A DNA stretch of 64,000 nt from Pedobacter sp. FW305-3-2-15-E-R2A2 (GCF_038446955.1 NZ_CP151803.1:3286001-3350000), one strand, 5' to 3'; positions 24,260 through 34,960 are shown, counted from the first letter of the stretch. Program-made: numbers and translations. Notes: a model not told the origin generated them from the sequence alone.

Positions 24260-25579
24260 ATGAAAGAAAATAAATCCCCCTTCCCACCATCATTTAAAGA
24301 AGCCCTCAGGTTCTGGTTTAAACTAGGTTGGATTAGTTTCGGAGGAACGTTGGGACACATCAGTATCATGCACAACTTTCTGGTCGAAAAGAAGAAATGG
24401 ATCAGTAGCAGCAGGTTCTTTCATGCGCTTAGCTTGTGTATGCTTTTGCCAGGACCTGAAGCGCAGCAACTGGCTATATATATCGGCTGGCAGCTTCATG
24501 GTAAAAAGGGAGGGATTCTTGCCGGGATATTCTTCATTCTCCCTTCCATGTTTATTCTTTTGGCGCTGAGCTGTATCTATGTGAGCTATGGGAACCAAGC
24601 CTGGATGGATGCCATTTTCAGTGGCTTAAAACCAGCTGTTGTGGCGATTATCTTTCATGCCCTCTGGAGCGTTGGTAAAAAAGCACTCCATACCATTTTC
24701 CACTATATATTGGCCGGGCTTGCCTTTGCAAGCATTTTTTTCTTCAATATTTCTATGCCTTATATTATCTTCGGGACGATTGTCTCTGCGTTAATCTTAA
24801 GGTATTTCTGGCCGTCTTTAGTCTATAAAGGGAAGGCCGGAGAATCCCATGAAAGTTTGAATGAGCAGAATTATTATATTAACAATAAAACTGAGGGAGG
24901 GAAGAACTTCAAAGCTAAATTATTATGGAAACAATGCCTGTTATTTGCCTTCCTCTGGATGCTGCCCCTGTTTTTTTTCTATGCATTGAGTCCTGATTTC
25001 ACCTTCTGGAAAGGTTTAATATTGTTTTTTACCCAAACCGCACTCTTTACCATTGGCGGATCTTATACGGTTTTGCCCTATGTGGCTCAGTTTAGTGTTT
25101 CAAGATTTAACTGGTTGAGCAAATCTCAGATGGTAGATGGATTTGCATTGGCGGAGACCACTCCCGGACCATTGATTATTGTAGTTTGCTATGTCGGTTT
25201 TATGGCTGGTTTTAACCATTTCGATGGCTCATTAGTTATGGGGACTGTCGGACTGCTGGCGACCACATTTTACACTTTTCTACCTTCATTCCTCTTCATC
25301 TTTGTGGGCGGACCGATATTGGAACGTACCCGGGGAAGCGTGGTTATCAGTGATGTGCTTGGTTTTGTAACGGCAGCAGTAGTGGGAGTGATCCTGAACC
25401 TGACATTCTATCTGGGGAAAGATGTGCTGTTTCCTCAGGGCCTGATCCTACATAAAATAGATTTAATGGCTTTGCTTTGGGTATTTGTATCCGTCGTGCT
25501 CATCTTTAAATTCAGGTTAAATATCGTGTACCTGATCCTGCTCAGTATGTTGTATGGACTGCTCCAATACTGCATTTAG
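24260..25579 (+). CDS. chrA: Chromate transporter, CHR family (long form)
   Basis: 439 aa from ATG 24260. An upstream TTG at 24215 in the same frame only adds residues that look non-coding. There are two CHR domains in tandem. The first has FWFKLGWISFGGTLGHISIMHNFLVE, LCMLLPGPEAQQLAIYIGW and GILAGIFFILPS. The second has FFTQTALFTIGGSYTVLPYVAQF, ALAETTPGPLIIVVCYVGFMAGF and FLPSFLFIFVGGP. About ten membrane helices are expected. Long ChrA proteins export chromate, driven by the membrane potential, and some homologues may carry sulfate. No chrB-type regulator is adjacent. Confidence 0.93.
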   Translation: MKENKSPFPPSFKEALRFWFKLGWISFGGTLGHISIMHNFLVEKKKWISSSRFFHALSLCMLLPGPEAQQLAIYIGWQLHGKKGGILAGIFFILPSMFILLALSCIYVSYGNQAWMDAIFSGLKPAVVAIIFHALWSVGKKALHTIFHYILAGLAFASIFFFNISMPYIIFGTIVSALILRYFWPSLVYKGKAGESHESLNEQNYYINNKTEGGKNFKAKLLWKQCLLFAFLWMLPLFFFYALSPDFTFWKGLILFFTQTALFTIGGSYTVLPYVAQFSVSRFNWLSKSQMVDGFALAETTPGPLIIVVCYVGFMAGFNHFDGSLVMGTVGLLATTFYTFLPSFLFIFVGGPILERTRGSVVISDVLGFVTAAVVGVILNLTFYLGKDVLFPQGLILHKIDLMALLWVFVSVVLIFKFRLNIVYLILLSMLYGLLQYCI

Positions 25580-25590
25580 TTCAGTATTGG
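25564..25590. terminator. Hairpin at the end of chrA
   Basis: CCAATACTG (25564-25572) pairs exactly with CAGTATTGG (25582-25590) around a 9-base loop that contains the chrA stop codon. No T-run follows, so it is only a possible terminator or mRNA 3' stabiliser. It could also serve the convergent small gene. Confidence 0.5.
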
Positions 25591-25632
25591 TGGTATCATC
25601 CTAAAACAGGTTAAAGGGGAGCGGTTATTCCA

Positions 25633-25812
25633 TTACTTTTGGACTTCCAATGTCGGTTTTACCTGCTGAACTTGCGTTGCTGCGCGTGTATTGTTATTGC
25701 ATTTCCCCAACAGGCTATATATTACAATAAATATAATGATGGTGGAGAGGCAACCGCCTCCCAATTTTTTAGCGCCCCATGCGGCGATGATACCTCTGAA
25801 GAAATTATTCAT
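25633..25812 (-). CDS. Small membrane protein of 59 aa, conserved type
   Basis: I chose the ATG at 25812 (MNNFFRGIIAAWGAKKLGGGC). An in-frame start 27 bases upstream would add nine unlikely residues. Residues 19-37 (GGGCLSTIIIFIVIYSLLG) form one membrane helix, with a polar tail rich in Asn, Thr and Gln. I recall small proteins starting MNNFFRGIxAAWGAKKLGGGC in many Bacteroidota, without a known function. It is divergent from katG, and the shared 159-base spacer holds a palindrome. Confidence 0.7.
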   Translation of the reverse strand: MNNFFRGIIAAWGAKKLGGGCLSTIIIFIVIYSLLGKCNNNTRAATQVQQVKPTLEVQK

Positions 25813-25850
25813 AGCAATAGAGTTGTCAGGATACAACAATAGGCCTGCCT

Positions 25851-25867
25851 AATAGTTTTTAACTATT
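25851..25867. promoter_or_regulatory. ATAGTT/AACTAT palindrome upstream of katG
   Basis: AATAGTT-TTT-AACTATT has perfect 7-bp arms and is followed by ATAGAT (25872) and GATAG (25884). ATAG elements at near-helical spacing resemble the OxyR tetrad, although the internal spacing is one or two bases short of the enterobacterial consensus. It lies 105 bases before the katG ATG. Confidence 0.35.
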
Positions 25868-25968
25868 TAATATAGATTTAATTGATAGTGATTATTGGAT
25901 TCAATATCTTAAATTTATAATGGTTGACAATTACAGACACCTAAATAAAATTCATTATATAAAATTAA

Positions 25969-28245
<2,277 letters not shown>

Positions 28246-28261
28246 ACTATAAAATAAATAA

Positions 28262-28293
28262 ATATGCCCCGTCCTTAGCTGGATGGGGCATAT
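28262..28293. terminator. Terminator hairpin between katG and the convergent DUF1223 gene
   Basis: ATATGCCCC (28262-28270) pairs exactly with GGGGCATAT (28285-28293), a 9-bp stem with a 14-base loop, between two converging genes. It can act in both directions. No long T-run is present. Confidence 0.7.
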
Positions 28294-28315
28294 CTGTGAA
28301 AATGGCATCGGATTA

Positions 28316-29089
28316 TTAAAACACAACTTTGGTTGCGGCATTGATGGCCCTTGTTTTAGGATCTTGAAGGAAACCGATCAGTTCCCAGCCATTGGTATTG
28401 AAATCTTTGGAAAGTGAAATGCTGACCTGGCCTTTTTTATCTTTTTCCAACTCAAATGAATAAAGTTGTCTGACGATTTGTGCATGGGCTAAGGTTCGTC
28501 CTTCGTTTTCGCCACGTTTTACTTTGCTGACTGCATTTTTTTGCACTACTGCAATCACGAGTTCATTATGATCACTATCTCCGGTAACCTGATAATCCAG
28601 AGCCATCTTACCGGATTGCAGGTTTCCATGCAGAGTTACAGCGGCTGCAGGGCTGCCTTTTAAGGCACTGTTAATTGCGTAATCTGTTGCGGATTCGTTG
28701 GAGCCTACAAATTCCGTTTTGCCATTAACGACCAGTTGTGGCGTATAGACCTGAGCGCCGAGCTTGCTGGCATACTGGTACTGGCGTTTCGAATAATCAG
28801 CATTGCTAAAAGTATCTTTCCAACCTAAACGGTCCCAATAATCGACATGATAAGTCAATACATATACCGGTCTGTTGCCTGCTTCTTTCTGGACTTTAGC
28901 CAAAAGTTCGTCTGCAGGCGGACAGCTCGAGCAACCTTCGGAAGTAAACAGTTCAAGAACGGCAAAGCCATCTCCTTTAATGGTTCGTTCTGTTGATGAT
29001 TTAGAAGCAATGCTTCTGTCGGCGAGAATCGCGCTGAACAATAGCAGCGCACCTAGCGCAGCGATTATTGAAATCTGGATTGGTTTCAT
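28316..29089 (-). CDS. DUF1223 thioredoxin-fold exported protein
   Basis: 257 aa from the ATG at 29089, which gives a clean signal or anchor (MKPIQISIIAALGALLLFSAIL). An upstream in-frame start at 29188 adds 33 residues with no purpose. The DUF1223 signature is clear: AVLELFTSEGCSSCPPADELLAKV (CxxC), VYVLTYHVDYWDRLGWKDTFSN, YSKRQYQYA and VYTPQLVVNGKTEFVGS. The family is a thioredoxin-like fold of unknown function, probably periplasmic and redox-active through the CxxC. It stands alone, followed upstream by a LytR-type regulator gene on the same strand. Confidence 0.9.
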   Translation of the reverse strand: MKPIQISIIAALGALLLFSAILADRSIASKSSTERTIKGDGFAVLELFTSEGCSSCPPADELLAKVQKEAGNRPVYVLTYHVDYWDRLGWKDTFSNADYSKRQYQYASKLGAQVYTPQLVVNGKTEFVGSNESATDYAINSALKGSPAAAVTLHGNLQSGKMALDYQVTGDSDHNELVIAVVQKNAVSKVKRGENEGRTLAHAQIVRQLYSFELEKDKKGQVSISLSKDFNTNGWELIGFLQDPKTRAINAATKVVF

Positions 29090-29200
29090 AGCTTTTGATT
29101 TTTTATTTGATTCAAAAGTATCCTTCAAAAGCGCTGAAAATAAGCCGGAAATGGCTAAACCAGACATTTCGAACCGCCAGTTAGACAAGCAGAGACCAGA

Positions 29201-29962
29201 CTAGCGGTTTTCCATCCAGGCGAGAAAGAGCTGTGATTTTTCCTTATTGATGAGCAACTTTTCTGGCGTTTCAATAAGCAGCTTAACATACAACTTTCGT
29301 AAAAAATAATGCTCCACTTCTTTGATCGCTTTAAAGTTGACCAGGTACTGGCGGTTTACCCTAAAGAACTGTCTGGCTGAAACTGAAGCGGCAATCTGGT
29401 CCAGGGCCTGGTTCAGTGCAAACTCTTGTCCGTCAAAACACATGATGGAAGTGGAGTCGTTACGGATATAAAAAAAGGCAATTTGTTCAATTTGTACCGT
29501 AGTGTATTTCTGGTGTTTGAATACCAGAAAACTTGTCTTTTCTGCAGGTTTAACAATGTTGATCAGCATTTCTGCAAGGTCAGGAATCTGCTTTTGCTGG
29601 AAAAAGTTCTTCAGCTCATCAACTTTTTTAAAAGCGCCGGTAATGTCTTCTTTGGAGAAGGGTTTGAGTAGATAATCGACCCCATTGGCCTTAAAAGCTT
29701 CCAGGGAATATTCGTCGAAGGCGGTACAGAATACCACCGGACAGGTGATTTTTACAGCTTTGAATATCTCAAAGCTGAGGCCATCAGCCAATTGGATGTC
29801 CATAAAGATCAAATCGGGAGGCGTACCTTCTGAAAGCGCCGAAACCGATGCTTCTATACTTTGGTATGGTCCGGTGATTTTGGCTTCAGGCCTGATTTCC
29901 CGAATCATATTTTCGAGAGATTTTGCTGTTCTCAGCTCATCCTCAATGATGATGATGTTCAT
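29201..29962 (-). CDS. LytTR-family response regulator
   Basis: 253 aa from ATG 29962 (MNIIIIEDELRTAKSL). An in-frame start at 30001 would lie 13 codons earlier inside the kinase gene and is less likely. The receiver domain has Glu-Asp at residues 7-8, the phosphoacceptor Asp in DLIFMDIQLADGLSFEIF, and the Lys in DYLLKPFSKED. The C-terminal LytTR DNA-binding domain follows: FLVFKHQKYTTVQIEQIAFFY, ALDQIAASVSARQFFRVNRQYLVNFKAIKEV. It overlaps its histidine kinase gene by 20 bases, so the two are coupled. Confidence 0.94.
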   Translation of the reverse strand: MNIIIIEDELRTAKSLENMIREIRPEAKITGPYQSIEASVSALSEGTPPDLIFMDIQLADGLSFEIFKAVKITCPVVFCTAFDEYSLEAFKANGVDYLLKPFSKEDITGAFKKVDELKNFFQQKQIPDLAEMLINIVKPAEKTSFLVFKHQKYTTVQIEQIAFFYIRNDSTSIMCFDGQEFALNQALDQIAASVSARQFFRVNRQYLVNFKAIKEVEHYFLRKLYVKLLIETPEKLLINKEKSQLFLAWMENR

Positions 29963-30965
29963 AGATAATAGGGAGTTTGATTTGGAATGTAATGTTGTCA
30001 TTGATGATCTCTACCTGTTTGTCCAGTAAATGGCTATACCTGAGTTCTATGTTTTTTAGACCTACGCCGAGTGAACCTGCTTCGCCGGTTTTCAGCTGTA
30101 TGTGGTTTTCTATTATTATCTTTTCACCCTCCTGATAGAGCCTGATTTTTAAGGGCCTTTGAAGAGAAACGATGTTGTGCTTGAGACAGTTTTCTACCAA
30201 TAGCTGTAAAGTGAAAGGAGGGATGAGTGTAGATAAGATATTGTTGTCCAGTGTGCTATTGAATGTAAATCCTTCGTCGAACCTCGCTTTTTGTAAAAAG
30301 AGGTAAGCATCAAGAATTTCCATTTCTTCCTTTACATGGATCAGATCCAGCTTGCGGCTTTCCAGCGTGTAGCGGTAGAAATTGGAGAGTTTCAGAATAA
30401 AATCCACGGATTGCTGGTCCCCGGTTTCTACCATTGCTTTCAACGTGTTTAGGCTGTTGAATAGAAAATGAGGATTAACCTGTTGCTTGAGCAATTCATA
30501 TTGTGCCCCCAGGTTATCATTTCTGGTACGCTCCAGTTCCATGTTGACATGCTGGTTCTCGTAATTCTGCTGAAGTAGGTTCAGGAACATGTAAAACACG
30601 AGATTGATCAGGATTCCCCTAACTTCCACCATGAGCATAACCGGTCCGAAATCAATATGGGAAAGAATAAGCTGCTGAATGTAAGCCAGTCCTAGCATGA
30701 TGACCAGTCCAAAAAGTAAAGATTTCAGCAGTTTACCATAGGAAATGCTTTGCTTGCGGTGCTTGTCGCCATTATCTGAGAGCATATAGATGTTGAAATA
30801 CCACATCATCACCGCAAAAATTGCAGTAATGCCGGCATTAACAATCGCTTCTAAAGCATTAAACTGACGTGAAGCCAGTTGAGGTACAGAGGAGAGCAGT
30901 CCTAAAACTATTGAACTGGTCCAGATGATGGTATGAGAAATCTTAAAGCCTGTTTTCTTCATCAA
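29943..30965 (-). CDS. LytS/AlgZ-type sensor histidine kinase
   Basis: 340 aa. Four membrane helices lie in residues about 10-130. The His_kinase domain follows with the motif QVNPHFLFNSLNTLKAMVE, where His in NPHFLFN is the phosphorylation site. The ATPase has PPFTLQLLVENCLKHNI and the glycine loop GSLGVGLKNIELRY. This is the standard partner of LytTR regulators, and that gene overlaps its 3' end. The C-terminus ends in four natural histidines (YEHHHH), which may bind metal or be incidental. The signal sensed is unknown. Confidence 0.94.
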   Translation of the reverse strand: MMKKTGFKISHTIIWTSSIVLGLLSSVPQLASRQFNALEAIVNAGITAIFAVMMWYFNIYMLSDNGDKHRKQSISYGKLLKSLLFGLVIMLGLAYIQQLILSHIDFGPVMLMVEVRGILINLVFYMFLNLLQQNYENQHVNMELERTRNDNLGAQYELLKQQVNPHFLFNSLNTLKAMVETGDQQSVDFILKLSNFYRYTLESRKLDLIHVKEEMEILDAYLFLQKARFDEGFTFNSTLDNNILSTLIPPFTLQLLVENCLKHNIVSLQRPLKIRLYQEGEKIIIENHIQLKTGEAGSLGVGLKNIELRYSHLLDKQVEIINDNITFQIKLPIIYEHHHH

Positions 30966-31061
30966 TAAAGAGGGTATTTTACTTCAATGGTCGTTCTAAA
31001 CGATAACGATCATCTAATGTATTGATAAATATTGTGATCAAGAGAAAAGATCTTGAGCGCG

Positions 31062-31096
31062 CAAAGAGAAGTGGAGGATGTCCGGACTTCTCTTTG
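31062..31096. terminator. Long hairpin downstream of ohr
   Basis: CAAAGAGAAGT (31062-31072) pairs exactly with ACTTCTCTTTG (31086-31096). It is an 11-bp stem between the end of ohr (stop at 31121) and the start of the kinase gene. The T-run lies on the + strand side, so its use as the ohr terminator on the minus strand is uncertain. Confidence 0.5.
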
Positions 31097-31120
31097 TTTT
31101 ACGCGTCCGCTGAATGAGGA

Positions 31121-31573
31121 TTAAATGGCAATGCTGATCTCTACACCGATATTGCCACGTGTGGCTTTTGAATATGGGCAGGTCTGATGAGCCGCTTCAA
31201 CCACTGCTTTGGCTTGTTCTGCGCTGAGTCCAGGTAAATTAACCTCTAGTCTTGCCTGCAGTGAATAACCGTCGTCGCCGCTTGCCAGATCTACCTCGGC
31301 ATTTACTGAGGTTTCTGCAGGTAGGGTTATTTTTAAACTGGCAGCATTGATCTTCATTGCTCCGATGAAACAGGCAGACCATCCTGCAGCAAATAACTGC
31401 TCCGGGTTGGTGCCCGTACCTGAGGTTCCAGGGCTGGAAAGGTTGATTTCCAATCGGCCATCAGTACTTTTCGCTTGTCCTTCGCGACCTCCGGTAACGT
31501 GTACTTTTCCTGTGTATAAAACTTTAGTGATTGTTGCTGCACCTGCTGAGGTGATTACTGTTTGAGTTTTCAT
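31121..31573 (-). CDS. ohr: Organic hydroperoxide resistance protein
   Basis: 150 aa, OsmC/Ohr fold. The two catalytic cysteines appear in LFAAGWSACFIGAMK and AAHQTCPYSKATRGNI, the second block being the Ohr-specific form. Other Ohr blocks are LYTGKVHVTGGREGQAKSTDG and SSPGTSGTGTNPEQLF. It reduces organic peroxides via a Cys pair in the cytoplasm. There is no OhrR repressor beside it. An exported alpha/beta hydrolase gene lies 48 bases upstream on the same strand and could share its promoter. Confidence 0.95.
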   Translation of the reverse strand: MKTQTVITSAGAATITKVLYTGKVHVTGGREGQAKSTDGRLEINLSSPGTSGTGTNPEQLFAAGWSACFIGAMKINAASLKITLPAETSVNAEVDLASGDDGYSLQARLEVNLPGLSAEQAKAVVEAAHQTCPYSKATRGNIGVEISIAI

Positions 31574-31621
31574 ATGTATATAATTGTTTTTTTGATTTTA
31601 TTTAAAATTTATGATAATTGA

Positions 31622-32668
31622 TTATTTTGTCCAGTTTGAAACTTCAATGATGGCATCTGAAAAGGCTTGCGGAGCTTCTTGTGGCAGGTTATGTCCAATA
31701 CTTCCGCTAAGGTTATGGTGACTGTAGCGACCTTTGAACTTTACAGCATAAGTCGAGGGCTCCGGATGTGGGGCGCCATTGGCATCTCCTTCAAGCGTGA
31801 TTGCCGGAACGGTGATGGCAGGAGCGGCAGCCAGTTGTTTTTCGAGTGCATCGTATTGCGGTTCTCCCTCCGCAAGGCCTAGTCGCCAGCGATAATTATG
31901 AACCACAATGGCTACATGGTCCGGGTGGTTGAGTGATGCTGCAGAGCGTTCAAATGTGGTGTCTTCAAATTGCCATTTTGGTGAAGCAGTTTGCCAGATT
32001 AACTTTGCAAAATCATGCCAGTTTGCCTCATAACCCATACGACCGCGCTCGGTTGCAAAATAGAACTGGTACCACCAGGCTTGTTCCGCTTTAGGTGATA
32101 ATGGCATCTCGTTGGCCTTTTGACTGCCAATCAGATAACCACTTACGGAGACCAGTGCTTCACAGCGTTCCGGCCACAATGCAGCTACAATACAGGCCGT
32201 GCGGGCTCCCCAGTCAAAACCTCCGATAATGGCTTTATTGATTTTCAATGCATCCATCAATGCAATCACATCCAGTGCTAAGGCAGATTGCTGTCCGTTA
32301 CGGGGGCTTTCTGAAGAAAGGAATGTCGTGCTGCCATGGCCACGCAGGTGTGGTACAATGACCCTAAAGCCCTTTTTTGCCAGGATATCTGCAGATACAG
32401 CAAAACTATGAATGTCGTATGGCCAGCCATGAAGGAGAATAACTGTACGGCCGTTTTCCGGGCCCAGCTCTGCGTAGCCCACATCAAGCACACCCGCTTT
32501 TACCTGTTTGATTTTGTCAAAGGTATGTAGCTGAGCTCCGTTTAAGGTCGCTTTGGTTTTTGTCTGGGCCGCCTTTAAAATGCCGGCATTGCCAAGCCCG
32601 GCTGCTGCAATAGTGATGGACGCAATGCTCAGAAAGCGACGGCGACCTAAGTTTGGTTGATATTCCAT
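31622..32668 (-). CDS. Tat-exported epoxide-hydrolase-like alpha/beta hydrolase
   Basis: 348 aa. The N-terminus has a twin-arginine signal (LGRRRFLSIASITIAAAGLGNAG). The hydrolase core shows HGWPYDIHSF (oxyanion region), VIVPHLRGHGSTTF, the nucleophile in GGFDWGARTACIVAALWPERC (Asp in FDWGA) and a late His in GSIGHNLPQEAP. Asp nucleophile with this HGWP motif is typical of epoxide hydrolases and related dehalogenases. The substrate is unknown. It precedes ohr, and the HxlR/SDR pair lies upstream. Confidence 0.87.
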   Translation of the reverse strand: MEYQPNLGRRRFLSIASITIAAAGLGNAGILKAAQTKTKATLNGAQLHTFDKIKQVKAGVLDVGYAELGPENGRTVILLHGWPYDIHSFAVSADILAKKGFRVIVPHLRGHGSTTFLSSESPRNGQQSALALDVIALMDALKINKAIIGGFDWGARTACIVAALWPERCEALVSVSGYLIGSQKANEMPLSPKAEQAWWYQFYFATERGRMGYEANWHDFAKLIWQTASPKWQFEDTTFERSAASLNHPDHVAIVVHNYRWRLGLAEGEPQYDALEKQLAAAPAITVPAITLEGDANGAPHPEPSTYAVKFKGRYSHHNLSGSIGHNLPQEAPQAFSDAIIEVSNWTK

Positions 32669-32815
32669 GCTGATGTCTTTGTTTTATGGTCTGTAATTCA
32701 GATGTTTTAATCATCTGACAGGACAAAACTACCATCAGGACACTGCCATAGAAATCAATATCGGGTTGAAGCAGACCCTCTGAGCTGTCAACCGGACATA
32801 TCGCTCCCTGAAAAA

Positions 32816-33193
32816 TTAGCTGCTTTTGATCAGCTCCCTATGGGCCTTGCCCCATTTGATCATTTCCAGGATAATATCTCCAAAAGAACGGCAATAATCA
32901 GTAGGGGAATAAGCGATCATGGAAGGAATGTCGGGATCCACGGTTCTTTTGATCAGCTGGTTGGCTTCCATATCTTTCAACTCACGTGAAAGCATTCTGG
33001 TGGTGATACCCGGGATGCTGCGTTCAATTTCCCTGAATCTGCTGTTGCCATTACAAAGGGAATTAATGATGGGTAACTTCCATTTTCCGCCAAGTACATA
33101 GATCGTATCCTGAAGGGCCTGTACCTCTTCCTGTTGATTGCGAGGATTAGAAAGTACCTCCTTGATCATTTTGAGCCTCTTTTTGTCTTCCAT
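32816..33193 (-). CDS. HxlR-family transcriptional regulator
   Basis: 125 aa. The winged HTH is complete: VLGGKWKLPIINSLCNGNSRFREIERSIPGITTRMLSRELKDMEANQLIKRTV, then the wing MIAYSPTDYCRSF. The N-terminal Cys that makes some HxlR proteins redox sensors is absent (VQALQDTIYVLGG). It is divergent from the SDR gene at 33272, with repeated GTTATAC elements in the 78-base spacer. Repression of the SDR is therefore likely. Confidence 0.93.
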   Translation of the reverse strand: MEDKKRLKMIKEVLSNPRNQQEEVQALQDTIYVLGGKWKLPIINSLCNGNSRFREIERSIPGITTRMLSRELKDMEANQLIKRTVDPDIPSMIAYSPTDYCRSFGDIILEMIKWGKAHRELIKSS

Positions 33194-33194
33194 T

Positions 33195-33248
33195 TGGTAT
33201 CATCGGTTATACTGGTTACAAAGTTATACCATTTCCCTTATAGCTTTG
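33195..33248 (+). promoter_or_regulatory. HxlR/SDR divergent promoter with repeated GTTATAC and a -7 box
   Basis: TGGTAT (33195-33200) and ATACCA (33226-33231) form outer inverted arms. GTTATAC occurs at 33206-33212 and 33223-33229. TAGCTTTG (33241-33248) matches the Bacteroidota -7 consensus TAnnTTTG perfectly, 23 bases before the SDR ATG. The repeats lie just upstream of the -7 box, where an HxlR protein would act. Confidence 0.55.
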
Positions 33249-33271
33249 CACACAGAATAAATAAAATTATA

Positions 33272-34012
33272 ATGGAAACTTTAAAAAACAAAGTAGCTGT
33301 GGTTACCGGTGGTAACAGTGGCATCGGATATGCCACAGCAGTAGAATTAAAAGCAGCAGGAGCAAAGGTGATCATTACCGGAAGGCGTAAGGAGGCCATT
33401 GAAACTGCGGCCCGGGAACTTGGGGTTACCGGTTTTGTGGCAGATCAGTCAAGCCTGGCAGACATTGAGCACCTGGTGGAAAGGGTAAAAGATGAATTCG
33501 GAAAAGTGGACATTCTGTTCATCAATGCTGGAATATTGGGAGGTGGGGCCATTGCTGAAGCGACCGAAGAAACCTTCGACAGCGTGATCGGGGTTAATTT
33601 TAAGGGCGCTTATTTCACGCTTAGTCGTTTTATTCCCCTTCTGAATGATGGTTCATCAGTCGTGTTTTTGTCTTCCAATACGGCAAGCATGAGCGCCGCA
33701 AACTCCTCCATTTATTCTTCCACTAAAGCTGCGCTTAATTCGGTGATGAAGATTGCTGCGGTGGAGTTGGCGCCGCGTAGGATCAGGGTAAATGCGGTAA
33801 GCCCAGGTCCGATAGCCACAGAAATCCTGAACAAACAAGGACTTACAGAAGAGCAGCTTGAGGGCCTGAAAGAATGGATCATCGGACGGGTTCCTTTGCA
33901 GCAAATGGGAAGGGCCGGCGATGTCGGAAAGATGGTGGTTCAGCTGTCTGGCGAAGCCTCGTCTTTCATTACAGGTGCAGAATTTCTGATGGATGGGGGA
34001 ATGAGCCTTTAA
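33272..34012 (+). CDS. Short-chain dehydrogenase/reductase
   Basis: 246 aa from ATG 33272. An open frame extends back to 33134 but that part runs through the divergent HxlR gene. Classical SDR: VAVVTGGNSGIGYATAVEL (TGxxxGIG), DILFINAGILGGG (NAG), Ser in VVFLSSNTAS, catalytic YSSTKAALNSVMK (YxxxK) and VNAVSPGPIATEIL. The Arg in ITGRRKEAIE after strand 2 suggests NADP(H) preference. It is probably induced through the divergent HxlR regulator by an electrophile or quinone-type compound, as for other HxlR-SDR pairs. The substrate is unknown. Confidence 0.93.
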   Translation: METLKNKVAVVTGGNSGIGYATAVELKAAGAKVIITGRRKEAIETAARELGVTGFVADQSSLADIEHLVERVKDEFGKVDILFINAGILGGGAIAEATEETFDSVIGVNFKGAYFTLSRFIPLLNDGSSVVFLSSNTASMSAANSSIYSSTKAALNSVMKIAAVELAPRRIRVNAVSPGPIATEILNKQGLTEEQLEGLKEWIIGRVPLQQMGRAGDVGKMVVQLSGEASSFITGAEFLMDGGMSL

Positions 34013-34196
34013 CCATCACTCCGCAACTTTATGGATCCATTGCTTCATTTCCTTAATCTGAAAATTCAAGGTCGCAAATGACAAACTCAACATCGGCTTA
34101 GTCCAGCTGAACCATTTGGTTATCGGTCACTTTGCTTCATGGGAAGAGCCGCAATTGGTTTAAATGTTTTGTTTATTAAACTAACTGTTCATCATT

Positions 34197-34232
34197 GTAC
34201 AGCACATGTTCGGTATCGAACATGTGCTGTAC
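34197..34232. other. Perfect 16-bp inverted repeat with 4-base loop
   Basis: GTACAGCACATGTTCG (34197-34212), loop GTAT, and its exact complement (34217-34232), in the 329-base spacer between the SDR and HAD-like genes. No T-run follows on either strand, so it is not a simple terminator. It could be a regulator-binding palindrome or part of a small RNA. The rest of the 34013-34341 spacer shows nothing I can assign. Confidence 0.75.
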
Positions 34233-34341
34233 CTGGTTATTTGTAATTGACTGCTGTAGATGTGTTTATGTTTTTTGTCTTTCATGGCACAAAAGCTGGA
34301 AGGTGGCTGATCAGTTGCGATCACTTACCGCATAAAAGAAC

Positions 34342-34827
34342 ATGAAGAATTCGCTTTTGACATCAAAAATAAAGTGCATCATATTTAACCTTGATGAATT
34401 AATTCAGTCGTCCGATGTTAAAGACGTACTCATGAGTTTAGATTTACCTTATTGTGTCGTTTCAATTCGACCGAGAACCAGTATCTCACAGCTGTTGAAT
34501 ACAGCAGGGTTGCTTACTTTTTTTAGAGAAGACCGGATTTTTAGCAGTTCCGGGCAATTGCCAGGTAGTGCATACGGCGCGCTGATTTTCTTTCATGCAG
34601 TGATGTCTATGGGCTTTGAGCCCGCGGAATGCGCAATTGTTGATAAAAGTGATATTGGTCTTGATTTAGCCATGGAGGAAGATTTCTGTGTATTTAGAAT
34701 GAATGATGGCACCGATAGCGCTGAACTTGAAAATAAAGGCGTCCTGGTATTTAACAAATTTGCAGATCTGAGCGAATCTATTGACTTGTTTAACGAAGAA
34801 GTCGATTTGGAAATTAAACGATATTAA
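34342..34827 (+). CDS. Degenerate HAD-fold protein (likely pseudoenzyme)
   Basis: 161 aa. The start KCIIFNLDELIQSSD corresponds to the HAD motif I (FDLDGTL), but the nucleophile Asp is Asn16 here while the second Asp (18) is kept. The segment YCVVSIRPRTSISQLLNTAGLLTFF matches the motif II region. GFEPAECAIVDKSDIGLDLAMEEDFCVF matches motif IV (PxxCxxxEDSxxGIxAAxxAG). The motif III Lys is not evident and there is no cap domain. Phosphatase activity is therefore unlikely, and a binding or regulatory role is more probable. An LAAO-like gene follows 133 bases later. Confidence 0.65.
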   Translation: MKNSLLTSKIKCIIFNLDELIQSSDVKDVLMSLDLPYCVVSIRPRTSISQLLNTAGLLTFFREDRIFSSSGQLPGSAYGALIFFHAVMSMGFEPAECAIVDKSDIGLDLAMEEDFCVFRMNDGTDSAELENKGVLVFNKFADLSESIDLFNEEVDLEIKRY

Positions 34828-34960
34828 ACTTCTCCTGTTTCGCCCAATGTTGATAGTTATCAGTATTTATAAAAAATAACTTGCCAATACCGATAATTTC
34901 CTATATTTATTTCGCATTAACACTCACATATTTATTAACGCTCTTAATCTCATAAGATTT

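Noticed and set aside
30001-30029. Earlier start for the LytTR regulator inside the kinase gene
   Set aside because: The residues before MNIIIIED do not belong to a receiver domain; the ATG at 29962 is the natural start.
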